This document shows, piece by piece, positions 44,959 through 51,798 of a DNA stretch of 51,798 nucleotides; positions within the stretch are counted from its first letter, which is position 1, and every line of letters starts with the position of its first letter. The DNA comes from an uncultured Planctomycetaceae bacterium. GTDB lineage: Bacteria > Planctomycetota > Planctomycetia > Pirellulales > Thermoguttaceae. The notes beneath the pieces are model-generated. The model was not told where the DNA came from, did not search any database, and was given only the letters and a program-made list of their open reading frames with translations. The stretch is from assembly GCA_946408825.1 (NCBI GenBank), contig CAMJTU010000029.1, positions 1 through 51,798 on the forward strand, in the 5' to 3' direction. The translations under genes were made by a program, and so were the position numbers.

Positions 44959-45366
44959 ATGGAACGAATCTATAAATATCTAAAAAAATGCGGCGTTTAC
45001 TTCCTTGCAACTTGCGACGAAGTCGACGAGCGTCAGCCGCGCGTTCGACCGTTTGGCACAATCATTATGTTTGATGGAAAACTATGTTTCCAAACAGGGA
45101 AGAAAAAACCTGTGTCAAGGCAAATTCATAATAACCCCAGGATTGAAATATGCGCGCACGACTCAGAATCACAAACATGGCTGAGACTGACAGGCGTCGC
45201 GGTAGAGGAACCGAGAATTGAAGCCCAACGTCAAACGCTTGAAGCTTATCCAGAACTTAAAGGAATGTACCAGCCTGGAGACGGTATAACAGAGATATTC
45301 AAAATTGAACACGGAAACGCGGTCCTTTCATCGTTTTCCGACGCCCCTACCACGATTATATTTTGA
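44959..45366 (+). CDS. Pyridoxamine 5'-phosphate oxidase family (FMN split-barrel) protein
   Basis: 135 residues of a small split-barrel flavoprotein: GVYFLATCDEVDERQPRVRPFGTIIMFDGKLCFQTGKKKPVSRQIHNNPRIEICA runs through the barrel strands, and WLRLTGVAVEE follows. This is the pattern of short homologues common in anaerobes rather than of true PdxH, which is longer. FMN or F420-like cofactor binding is likely; the substrate is unknown. A strong GGAGAGAGGG precedes the ATG. It stands alone. Confidence 0.88.
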   Translation: MERIYKYLKKCGVYFLATCDEVDERQPRVRPFGTIIMFDGKLCFQTGKKKPVSRQIHNNPRIEICAHDSESQTWLRLTGVAVEEPRIEAQRQTLEAYPELKGMYQPGDGITEIFKIEHGNAVLSSFSDAPTTIIF

Positions 45367-45456
45367 TATATTTTGGTGGTAAGCAGGTTTTATTTCATGT
45401 TCTTTCTATTCCTTCGGAAGATTGAAAGTCGTCGCATTCTTTTTCCCTGCATGGTT

Positions 45457-46566
45457 TTACTGATTCCGGCGACTTCCAAGACAATGCTTTAAATTGGAAT
45501 TGAAGAACATGAGAACCATATAGATTAAAACTTCAGCGACAATTGAAACAACACGTTGAACGAGAGAAACAAGGGTCGCTAACGCCTCTGGTTTAAGTTG
45601 AAAAGCAACGTTTTCGGGGTCTGCCAATATGAGAGCAAAGTAGGGAGTCAAAAGTAAGGAGAGTATAACTTCTCGGATTCCGAGTCCACCTGGCGAAATC
45701 AGAACAACGAAACCGAGCGAAGTTGCAAGGGAAACAGAGGCGACATATCTTGGTAGATTTTCAAAAAGCCCGCCGGCGTTCAGCCCGACCCCCTGCACGA
45801 CAGCCCAAAGGGAAAGCCCGAAGAATAACCAGAGAATCGACGTCAATCCCACCCCTAAGATCAAATGTCTAAATTTCAGACAACTAACGGCTTTTTCTAC
45901 GTTAGGATCGTTTTTTCCAACTTTAAGAACCTTCAGCAAACGGGTAAAAACGGGAGGAATAATTGGCGTAATAGAGCAGGCCGCAACGCCTAAGGCAATT
46001 AACGAATAGAAAGCGTGTTCTCGAAAAAAGAAAAAAATGATAAGCGAACCAATGAAGGCTCCTGTCCCCATCATAGTAAGCGTTTCGTAAAAAACTGCAG
46101 CCGTAGCAACGCTGGCGCTAACGTGGTCTGAAGAAATCATTCCCGCACGAATGATAATGACCATTGCTTTCCCGGGGGCATATTTCCCAAGTTGACTGGC
46201 ATAATACGCAAAAATCGAATTAAAGAAACGTGGCTTTTGTCCAAACCATTTTATTGCCAGAAACCAGAGACAGGCTACAGGCATATATCCGCAAAGATAA
46301 AGGCAGCCAGAAGCCGTTAGCCAGAACCAATGAGGTTTCCAGTCGTATTTCAACATTTCAGCCCAACTAGATTTAAGCTGAACGATAAGCCATACGACGA
46401 CCAGCGTTAAAACGACATATTTACCAATTCTTACCAAAAGACGTAAGTTTTTCTTCGAAGCCGTCGCCGCAGAATTACAATTTTCTGTTACAGAAAAAAA
46501 TCGGTTCTCTGAACCATTTTGCCGGTGATTCTGCTCTGATTGATATTTCTTTTCAAACTCAGTCAC
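45457..46566 (-). CDS. UPF0104 / LPG-synthase transmembrane-domain protein
   Basis: A 369-residue integral membrane protein with about 8 hydrophobic segments after a 40-residue polar N-terminus. Family-like blocks are SQLGKYAPGKA in the first third, a central FYETLTMMGTG, and SPGGLGIREVILSLLL near residue 300. These mark the family of lysylphosphatidylglycerol synthase membrane domains (flippase-like) and the related UPF0104 proteins. The catalytic synthase domain is absent, so lipid or polyprenyl-sugar handling is a guess. The GTG start has AGG 6 nt upstream. It lies 31 nt after the acyltransferase gene on the same strand, probably in one operon. Confidence 0.82.
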   Translation of the reverse strand: MTEFEKKYQSEQNHRQNGSENRFFSVTENCNSAATASKKNLRLLVRIGKYVVLTLVVVWLIVQLKSSWAEMLKYDWKPHWFWLTASGCLYLCGYMPVACLWFLAIKWFGQKPRFFNSIFAYYASQLGKYAPGKAMVIIIRAGMISSDHVSASVATAAVFYETLTMMGTGAFIGSLIIFFFFREHAFYSLIALGVAACSITPIIPPVFTRLLKVLKVGKNDPNVEKAVSCLKFRHLILGVGLTSILWLFFGLSLWAVVQGVGLNAGGLFENLPRYVASVSLATSLGFVVLISPGGLGIREVILSLLLTPYFALILADPENVAFQLKPEALATLVSLVQRVVSIVAEVLIYMVLMFFNSNLKHCLGSRRNQ

Positions 46567-46597
46567 GATAACCTAAAACTCAAACAAACCAAAATCT

Positions 46598-47326
46598 TCA
46601 CTCATTGTGAACCTTGGCACGAGGTTTTTCATCATGGAATTCTTTAAGTTGGACGACGCTTTCACGTGCACGTCTCAGAAACGCGTCCTTTGATTCATTC
46701 TTTTCATACCAAAGTGGAGCGCCAAATATGACACGTGACAGCATCGGAGCCGGAAGAAGAAACCCTTTGGGAAGAATGCGGTTCATGTTGTCTAAATAGA
46801 CAGGAATTAATTCAAGCTCGGGCCGTTTCTTAACAAGGTAATAAACGCCGCTTTTAAACTCGCCAATAACTCCAGAGGTAGAACGTCCTCCTTCTGGAAA
46901 GATTATAATCGAGTATTTATCGCCCATCTCTTCGAGCATGTGATAAAGCGGATTATTACGAATCGAAACGTTTTCGCGATTAACTAGAATAACGTTAAAA
47001 ACTTTTTTAGCTAGAAAACGACGTATAGGTCCCCCCTCCCAGTAATCTTGAGCTGCAACGAGTCTCGTCTTCTCACGAACTTCATGGGGCAACGCCGCCC
47101 AAATTACAATTCCGTCCAAATGACTAGTATGGTTGGCAATATAAACGCGTTGACAAGACGCCTCCGGCATACACCCTTTCCAACGGATTGAAGCGCCGCT
47201 AATAAATTTAGCGAGGAGAATAAGCGCGTTTTTGCTCAACCATACCAACATATGCCGAACCCTCGACGAAAACTCTTGGGAAAGGGAAGGTGATGACTCA
47301 AAAAATACGCCCGCTACTAACGACAA
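46598..47326 (-). CDS. 1-acyl-sn-glycerol-3-phosphate acyltransferase-like (PlsC family)
   Basis: The 242-residue acyltransferase has the HX4D motif in ANHTSHLDG and the substrate-binding FPEGGRS block about 70 residues later, followed by PVYLDNM. It probably acylates a lysophospholipid at the inner membrane. A TTG at 47326 abuts the stop of the upstream gene. An ATG at 47251 with GAGGG upstream is an alternative that removes 25 non-conserved residues. It lies between the epimerase-like and UPF0104 genes, a probable three-gene minus-strand operon in lipid or envelope metabolism. Confidence 0.88.
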   Translation of the reverse strand: MSLVAGVFFESSPSLSQEFSSRVRHMLVWLSKNALILLAKFISGASIRWKGCMPEASCQRVYIANHTSHLDGIVIWAALPHEVREKTRLVAAQDYWEGGPIRRFLAKKVFNVILVNRENVSIRNNPLYHMLEEMGDKYSIIIFPEGGRSTSGVIGEFKSGVYYLVKKRPELELIPVYLDNMNRILPKGFLLPAPMLSRVIFGAPLWYEKNESKDAFLRRARESVVQLKEFHDEKPRAKVHNE

Positions 47327-48079
47327 TCAGAAAAGATTGCTCTCAACCAAGAGACGCATTTTTCGGAGCTCGCCTTCTTGATCGGAACTGGGACAGGTAG
47401 CCAAATCAATGCAGAGAGCACGACGGTAACCAACTTTCGTCAACTGATTCACAAGCTTACTAAAATCCAATACTCCTTGGCCAATCTGAACCTGGAACTC
47501 AGTTTCCGTCGTATCCCGTAATCTAACATGGGAAACACGTGAGATAATTGGTTCATAAGAAATGGGCTTCTTGTAACCATAAATAAAATGCGACGGATCA
47601 AGCGTAACTGTCAGTTCACGCACGCCGTTACAAAGGCTTGATAAAGAGTCAATCGATCCGGAAATAGACTCGCGCTCAGTAAGAAGGGATATGACAACGC
47701 CCGTACCTAAACCAAAGCGCGTCATTTTCTGAAGTCTTTCAAACTCTTCGTTATAGGGAGTTCCCAACGGCGAGGATTTAACAACAAGCGTAACTGCCTT
47801 AAGCAACTGACAAAGGCGCGTACAACGCTCAAAAATCGAATAATACTTAGGATCGGCGACAGGAATGTCGACAAATACGGTGTAGGGAGTAACCTGACGT
47901 TGAGAAAAACACATTCGCGCAACGCCAGGTAAATCCTGAGTCAACCACTCGGGATTAATATCGCTCTTACCGTAACCGACAACCACTTCTACCGAATGAA
48001 AATCCAGTTCGGCAAGCTTCTGAAGAGACCTGGTAAAAGGAACGTCAGGAAAACAATGAGTAGAGGCGGCGACAAACAA
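47327..48079 (-). CDS. Sugar phosphate isomerase/epimerase-like TIM-barrel protein
   Basis: 250 residues with the xylose-isomerase-like (AP endonuclease 2) fold: KLAELDFHSVEVVVGYG early, AVTLVVKSSPLG mid, LTVTLDPSHFIYGYKKP with a likely metal-binding Asp/His pair, VSHVRLRDT, and IGQGVLDFSKLVNQLTKVGYRRALCIDL. Family members act on sugars or inositols; the substrate cannot be named. The TTG start has AAGGGAG 8 nt upstream. Its stop is directly followed by the acyltransferase start. Confidence 0.82.
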   Translation of the reverse strand: MFVAASTHCFPDVPFTRSLQKLAELDFHSVEVVVGYGKSDINPEWLTQDLPGVARMCFSQRQVTPYTVFVDIPVADPKYYSIFERCTRLCQLLKAVTLVVKSSPLGTPYNEEFERLQKMTRFGLGTGVVISLLTERESISGSIDSLSSLCNGVRELTVTLDPSHFIYGYKKPISYEPIISRVSHVRLRDTTETEFQVQIGQGVLDFSKLVNQLTKVGYRRALCIDLATCPSSDQEGELRKMRLLVESNLF

Positions 48080-48446
48080 AGTAAAAACTCCCTTAAAACA
48101 AACTCAGTCTCAAATGGAACAAGAGTCATTGAGGGCGCAAGGAGAATTGAAAACAAAACCTTACAATGAAAATCGAGCAAGAGCAATAATTCTAAAATAC
48201 GAACTTCAAAACTTCCCATCCATCAATAATAGGACAAAAGCCCTGTCCCTCGATTTCCAACACGCGCTCTCGCATTTAATTTTAACATTGGAACCACATT
48301 TTTCAACCTACTTTAGTTTTTCTCTTTAGCGTCTTCACCAATAATATCACAAGGAGAAGATTACGCCAAAAGACAAAGAACGAGGGGCTAGACGATGTAT
48401 AGCCCCTCGTTTCCGTAGAGAGAACTCGTTTGAATAAAGATTTGGC
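48080..48446. other. Spacer between epimerase-like operon and DUF4838 gene
   Basis: 367 nt. It contains the terminator at 48366-48411. A 71-codon plus-strand frame at 48114 has no ribosome-binding site and is not called. No promoter could be assigned with confidence. Confidence 0.45.
48366..48411 (-). terminator. Terminator after DUF4838 gene
   Basis: AACGAGGGGCT / AGCCCCTCGTT perfect 11-bp stem with an 11-nt loop. On the minus strand a T-rich tail (TCTTTGTCTTTT) follows. Confidence 0.75.
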
Positions 48447-50903
48447 TCAATGTTCACGAACAATGACAGCACGATCAACATAAACGGCGTCGACTTGACC
48501 AGGACGTTTCGGGGGTGCAAACCAAAGGTACTGACCAGGAACATATGAAACGACGCCAAGGTCTACGAGCGTATACTCGCTTCCCTTCAAGTCTGAGACA
48601 GAAACTTCCACATAAGAATCAGATTTCTTATCACGGGCGTTATAAACGCCAAGCGTCATGCCAAGCCCCTCGTCGGTAGTCGCCTCGCACCGTACGAAGG
48701 CATATACATGGAATTTTGGAGTTTCTTCAAGGTCGTCTGTAGGCTTAAGATACTTAAGGTTATCGTCGAGAGACCAATTGAGCGCCCATTCGAAGTGGTC
48801 GCCGGGCATTTTAACAGCGCGACCGTTCGAAGCGTTCTGATCGTCAATCTCGAAGGTCCACTCAGCAAGACGCACTTTATTCATGTCATATTCCTGAATA
48901 TCAAACCAAGAATCTTCAGAAATTTCTTTGCAGACACTCGGAATAGGAGCTGACGTCAAATCATTAAAGTGCTCATATTGCTTGAGGAGATCGTTTTTGA
49001 ACGTTTCGAACGCTTTGGGACTTTCGCTTTCACGTTTTCTAGTCAATCCAAATTCATCAAGCTTAGCGATGAATTCACTTGCAGCCTTATACGGATCGTC
49101 AGGTCCGAGAAAATCAACGCCGCTAAGTTTACATTTAAGCCTCGCTGACCGATACTCTAGAAGCCAAACCAAATCAAGTGGAATCTGTTCTCGACGAACC
49201 TTAGCCACAAGACCTTTATGTCGCTCTGGTTGTTCATTTTCGAGTTTAATCGCAATCTCAAGCGCTTGTTTCTGCAGGACTGTAACAGCGTTAAGCGTAT
49301 CCAAATCCAGCCACTCTCTCGTATCTGGCTTAAAAATCGTTAGGTAAAAATTTTTACTTTCAACAGCATTAGAGAGGACGTCAAAATAAGCGCTGTATAT
49401 CGGAACAAGTTCTGGCGCATAATACCCCGATATAAACTCGTCACGTAAAGTTTCCTGATTCTGTGATGGATCCCACAAAAGTTTCGAAACAACCCAATTT
49501 CTCAGTTGTACAAAATCGCCTGTTTCACATTGGTAATCGCCTTGTTCAAAGAAACCGACAACATTGTGTTCTTGATAGAATCTCATGTTCGGAGCGATGA
49601 CTCGATAGTTCGGAAAAGGCAACAAATAAAATGCAAAATCAGTGGCGTAATCCCACACAAACAGCCGATCGGCAACTTTGCTCCATCCAACAAGATCGTC
49701 GCGGAACGAACTGTTTTGGTCAGAGTTCAGAGGTTGAGCAAAAGAACACTCGATGGAACATAGCCGAATGACTACATTTTTACGTGGTTTAGTTACTTTA
49801 GGCGGTTTACGAGTGTACTGATAGGCGAGTGTTTCAACAAAAAGATTCGGAAATTCCTTCTCTAACGCCTCTGCAACCTTATTGACGCCTCGTAGAAGGG
49901 ACCCCATATGAGACCCCTCTTCTTCGTCGATTCTACGACACTTTTCGCAGGTGCAATAACCATGCCAGTCGTTCTGACTAATCGAAATAAAAGACGCGTT
50001 CGGGTTATTAAGCAACGCCGTTCGAGCGTTCTTAACCATCTCTGCAATCATTTCATCATTGGAAAAACAAAGCTGAGCTCCACGTTCGTAAATCTGCTCA
50101 GGCTTAAGTTTTTGAACAAACTCTGAATAACCTTTAGGAGAGCCGCTCCATCCTGGATAACCGACCTTACGAACTCCGTCAATTTCAGAAAACCAGTCGG
50201 GATGATCAAGGAAATACTTCTGGGGAGGAATAAGCGGGTAGGAAGAATGAACAAAATACTGAAACACATGATGTCCCCCAAATTCAGCGGGTATTGGCTC
50301 GCTATTGCCGTTACATTTAGAACGCGCGGCAAAGGGGCTGTTAAATGCGTCGCGATAAAACGATTCACGGTAGATAAACTTCGGCGCGTAAATAATGTCT
50401 AAATCGTTATTAATTGACAGAGTCGGTCTGTGAGGAATCGTAGATTCCGTCGACGTCCACCAGCGACAATCAAGTTTCTTTTCGAGGAATTCATAGACAG
50501 AATAGAGCGCGCCCCGATTAGCGGCGCCGCTCAGGACGATTGAATTCCCAATTGACTTTAAAATAATCCCGTCATACCCTATTTTTTCTTCAATATCAGA
50601 ACCAAGTAATCTTGACGAAAAATCGCTAGGTCCAATAACAAACAATTTACTCTCTTCGATGGAAAGATCTTTAACGTCAGACGCTGAAATAATCGGAAGC
50701 TCAGCGTCCGTTATCTGTTTAAAAAAAGATTGTAGCTCTTTTCCGGCTGAAATCTGGACAGGCGAAGGCGTATCGGGAAGAACAATCGAATAATCGGAGA
50801 CGCCGTCCTTAGCAAGAATAATTTCGACAGCATAAAGACGTGCAGAAGCGGTCAAAATCAGACAGACGACAAAAGTCGCAAGAAGCAATATTTGTTTAAG
50901 CAT
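48447..50903 (-). CDS. Secreted DUF4838 domain protein (glycosidase-like)
   Basis: 818 residues. An N-terminal signal peptide (LKQILLLATFVVCLILTASARLYA) predicts export. Residues about 45-170 resemble the alpha-glucuronidase/GH20 N-terminal beta domain (KELQSFFKQI; GAANRGALYSVYEFLEKKL). The central part has SISQNDWHGYCTCEKCRRIDEEEG, a cysteine-bearing block typical of DUF4838, followed by VNKVAEALEKEFPNLFVETLAYQYT. The C-terminus is beta-rich and may bind carbohydrate. It likely acts on a polysaccharide outside the cytoplasm. AGGT stands 5 nt upstream of the ATG. The S41 protease gene lies 60 nt upstream on the same strand. Confidence 0.82.
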   Translation of the reverse strand: MLKQILLLATFVVCLILTASARLYAVEIILAKDGVSDYSIVLPDTPSPVQISAGKELQSFFKQITDAELPIISASDVKDLSIEESKLFVIGPSDFSSRLLGSDIEEKIGYDGIILKSIGNSIVLSGAANRGALYSVYEFLEKKLDCRWWTSTESTIPHRPTLSINNDLDIIYAPKFIYRESFYRDAFNSPFAARSKCNGNSEPIPAEFGGHHVFQYFVHSSYPLIPPQKYFLDHPDWFSEIDGVRKVGYPGWSGSPKGYSEFVQKLKPEQIYERGAQLCFSNDEMIAEMVKNARTALLNNPNASFISISQNDWHGYCTCEKCRRIDEEEGSHMGSLLRGVNKVAEALEKEFPNLFVETLAYQYTRKPPKVTKPRKNVVIRLCSIECSFAQPLNSDQNSSFRDDLVGWSKVADRLFVWDYATDFAFYLLPFPNYRVIAPNMRFYQEHNVVGFFEQGDYQCETGDFVQLRNWVVSKLLWDPSQNQETLRDEFISGYYAPELVPIYSAYFDVLSNAVESKNFYLTIFKPDTREWLDLDTLNAVTVLQKQALEIAIKLENEQPERHKGLVAKVRREQIPLDLVWLLEYRSARLKCKLSGVDFLGPDDPYKAASEFIAKLDEFGLTRKRESESPKAFETFKNDLLKQYEHFNDLTSAPIPSVCKEISEDSWFDIQEYDMNKVRLAEWTFEIDDQNASNGRAVKMPGDHFEWALNWSLDDNLKYLKPTDDLEETPKFHVYAFVRCEATTDEGLGMTLGVYNARDKKSDSYVEVSVSDLKGSEYTLVDLGVVSYVPGQYLWFAPPKRPGQVDAVYVDRAVIVREH

Positions 50904-50963
50904 AATTTACCTCAAAAAGAAGCCGGAAGTCTTCTGCGGAAGTTTTAATAACATCAACCAAAG

Positions 50964-51798
50964 TTAGAGTTCTATTTTTTTATCACCGAGAGAATTGGAC
51001 TCGGATTCACGAAAGTAATCAATTGCCTTATCAAGTTGTGGATCAAAATAGGGCGCGCGTCCAGAAGGTATAAACCCCAAATTAGGCGACGGCGTATGCT
51101 CGTTTGAATCAGCGCCAGGATCGATTTCTTCCTGATCTGGGGATTTCGGCGCCGATTGTTGCAACATCGAATATACTTCATCCAAAGATAAACCAATTTC
51201 AGCTGCCTTTTCCGCTTTCTTCAAAGGAGAACCGTCTTGAAGCTCGTGCTCGATTTCAGTCATCTGGGAATTCATAAAAGAGAGAGTGCGCGCGTCAAGG
51301 TTCTTAGCGTCCTTAGAAGACGCCCGTATACGTCGAATCCATCTCTGATAGAAACCTTGTAAGGGAGATATCTGGACTTCATAACCCGAATCAGGAACGA
51401 CGCCCCACTCGTCGTCTGGTTTAGCGTCGTGGTTGCGATGAATGGGTTTTCCAGAGGGCCGCCAGAAAGAAGCGGTCGTCATTCTCAGGGCTCCAGAATG
51501 AAAAGGAAGCTCGAAAATAGACTGTACCGTTCCCTTTCCATAGGAACGAGAGCCTATTACTATTGCAACGCCAGCGTCTTGAAGAGCAGAAGCAACTATT
51601 TCTGACGCGCTCGCACTTTCTCCATCAATCAAAACAGCGACTTTAAATCGACGCTTTGTTCCACGCGTCGCCTCATATAGACGAGAGTTTCCGTTCTTAT
51701 CACGTGTTTCGACAATTGGCGAACCTAGCGCTAAGAGTTCATTGCAAATTGCGACTGCGTCCTGAAGAATACCGCCCGGATTTCCACGAAAATCAAGA
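50964..51798 (-). CDS. S41-family C-terminal processing peptidase, 5' partial
   Basis: The frame is open to the right edge, so only the C-terminal about 277 residues are seen. LDFRGNPGGILQDA, then GESASASEIVASAL with the catalytic Ser, and GSRSYGKGTVQ with the catalytic Lys, identify an S41 (Ctp/tail-specific) protease. The C-terminal about 110 residues are polar and Asp/Ser/Pro-rich and probably non-catalytic. The family cleaves exported proteins at C-termini. The N-terminal signal and PDZ domain lie beyond the window. The DUF4838 gene follows at 60 nt. Confidence 0.93.
   Translation of the reverse strand, partial: LDFRGNPGGILQDAVAICNELLALGSPIVETRDKNGNSRLYEATRGTKRRFKVAVLIDGESASASEIVASALQDAGVAIVIGSRSYGKGTVQSIFELPFHSGALRMTTASFWRPSGKPIHRNHDAKPDDEWGVVPDSGYEVQISPLQGFYQRWIRRIRASSKDAKNLDARTLSFMNSQMTEIEHELQDGSPLKKAEKAAEIGLSLDEVYSMLQQSAPKSPDQEEIDPGADSNEHTPSPNLGFIPSGRAPYFDPQLDKAIDYFRESESNSLGDKKIEL

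Overview
The window looks like bacterial chromosome from a planctomycete-like organism of moderate GC. The evidence is a hydrazine-synthase-alpha-like cytochrome, many secreted carbohydrate-active or WD40-type proteins, frequent TTG/GTG starts and several proteins without close model-organism counterparts. This assignment is inference from protein character only; no 16S or other phylogenetic marker is present. Five likely sigma-70-type promoters were recognised, and four of them share a TTGAC(A/G/T)-N16-(T/G)A-rich -10 layout.

Positions 1-2896 hold the end of a diheme HzsA-like protein and an L-rhamnose mutarotase. Positions 2949-19650 are one nitrogen-assimilation supercluster on the plus strand: glutamine synthetase III (glnN), an Amt-PII fusion transporter, asparagine synthetase, a three-gene glutamate synthase (amidotransferase, FMN/Fe-S synthase, GXGXG protein), a second short type-I glutamine synthetase, an ANTAR-domain pseudo-receiver regulator, carA, carB and nadE. 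The chain takes up ammonium, makes Gln, Asn and Glu, and feeds carbamoyl phosphate and NAD synthesis.

The most interesting signal lies in two leaders of this cluster, upstream of glnN and of the glutamate synthase amidotransferase gene. Each has a promoter, then a small hairpin with the identical hexaloop AAAGGC inside a shared GCAAAGGCGT, then an intrinsic terminator whose 5' arm is the 3' arm of that small hairpin. This is the geometry expected for RNA bound by an ANTAR antiterminator, and an ANTAR protein is encoded about 5 kb downstream of the second leader. I infer an antitermination circuit for nitrogen genes in this organism.

Positions 19670-34000 are mostly minus-strand housekeeping and envelope genes: a secreted glycosidase-like protein, acyl-CoA dehydrogenase, tatA, rsmA/ksgA, an HD phosphohydrolase, dnaX with an A10 frameshift site and a tau extension in the -1 frame, an SDR, a Nudix hydrolase and a WD40 lipoprotein. 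A tRNA-Glu(CUC) gene with its own promoter and terminator lies at 34378-34450.

Positions about 35094-42233 are a compact integrated element of about 7.1 kb. It carries a sigma-like factor, an excisionase-like HTH protein, two unknown small proteins, a DUF3987-type P-loop protein, a 30-residue ORF and a tyrosine integrase. It is bounded by a 15-bp perfect direct repeat that includes the 3' end of the gene at 42213, plus an inner 22-bp imperfect direct repeat. It also has iteron-like sequences and a strongly palindromic non-coding stretch.

Positions 42213-51798 return to chromosomal genes: an unknown protein, a decayed IS5-like transposase N-terminus, an HTH protein, an FMN-split-barrel protein, a UPF0104-type membrane protein, an acyltransferase, a TIM-barrel epimerase-like protein, a DUF4838 secreted protein and an S41 protease cut by the right edge.
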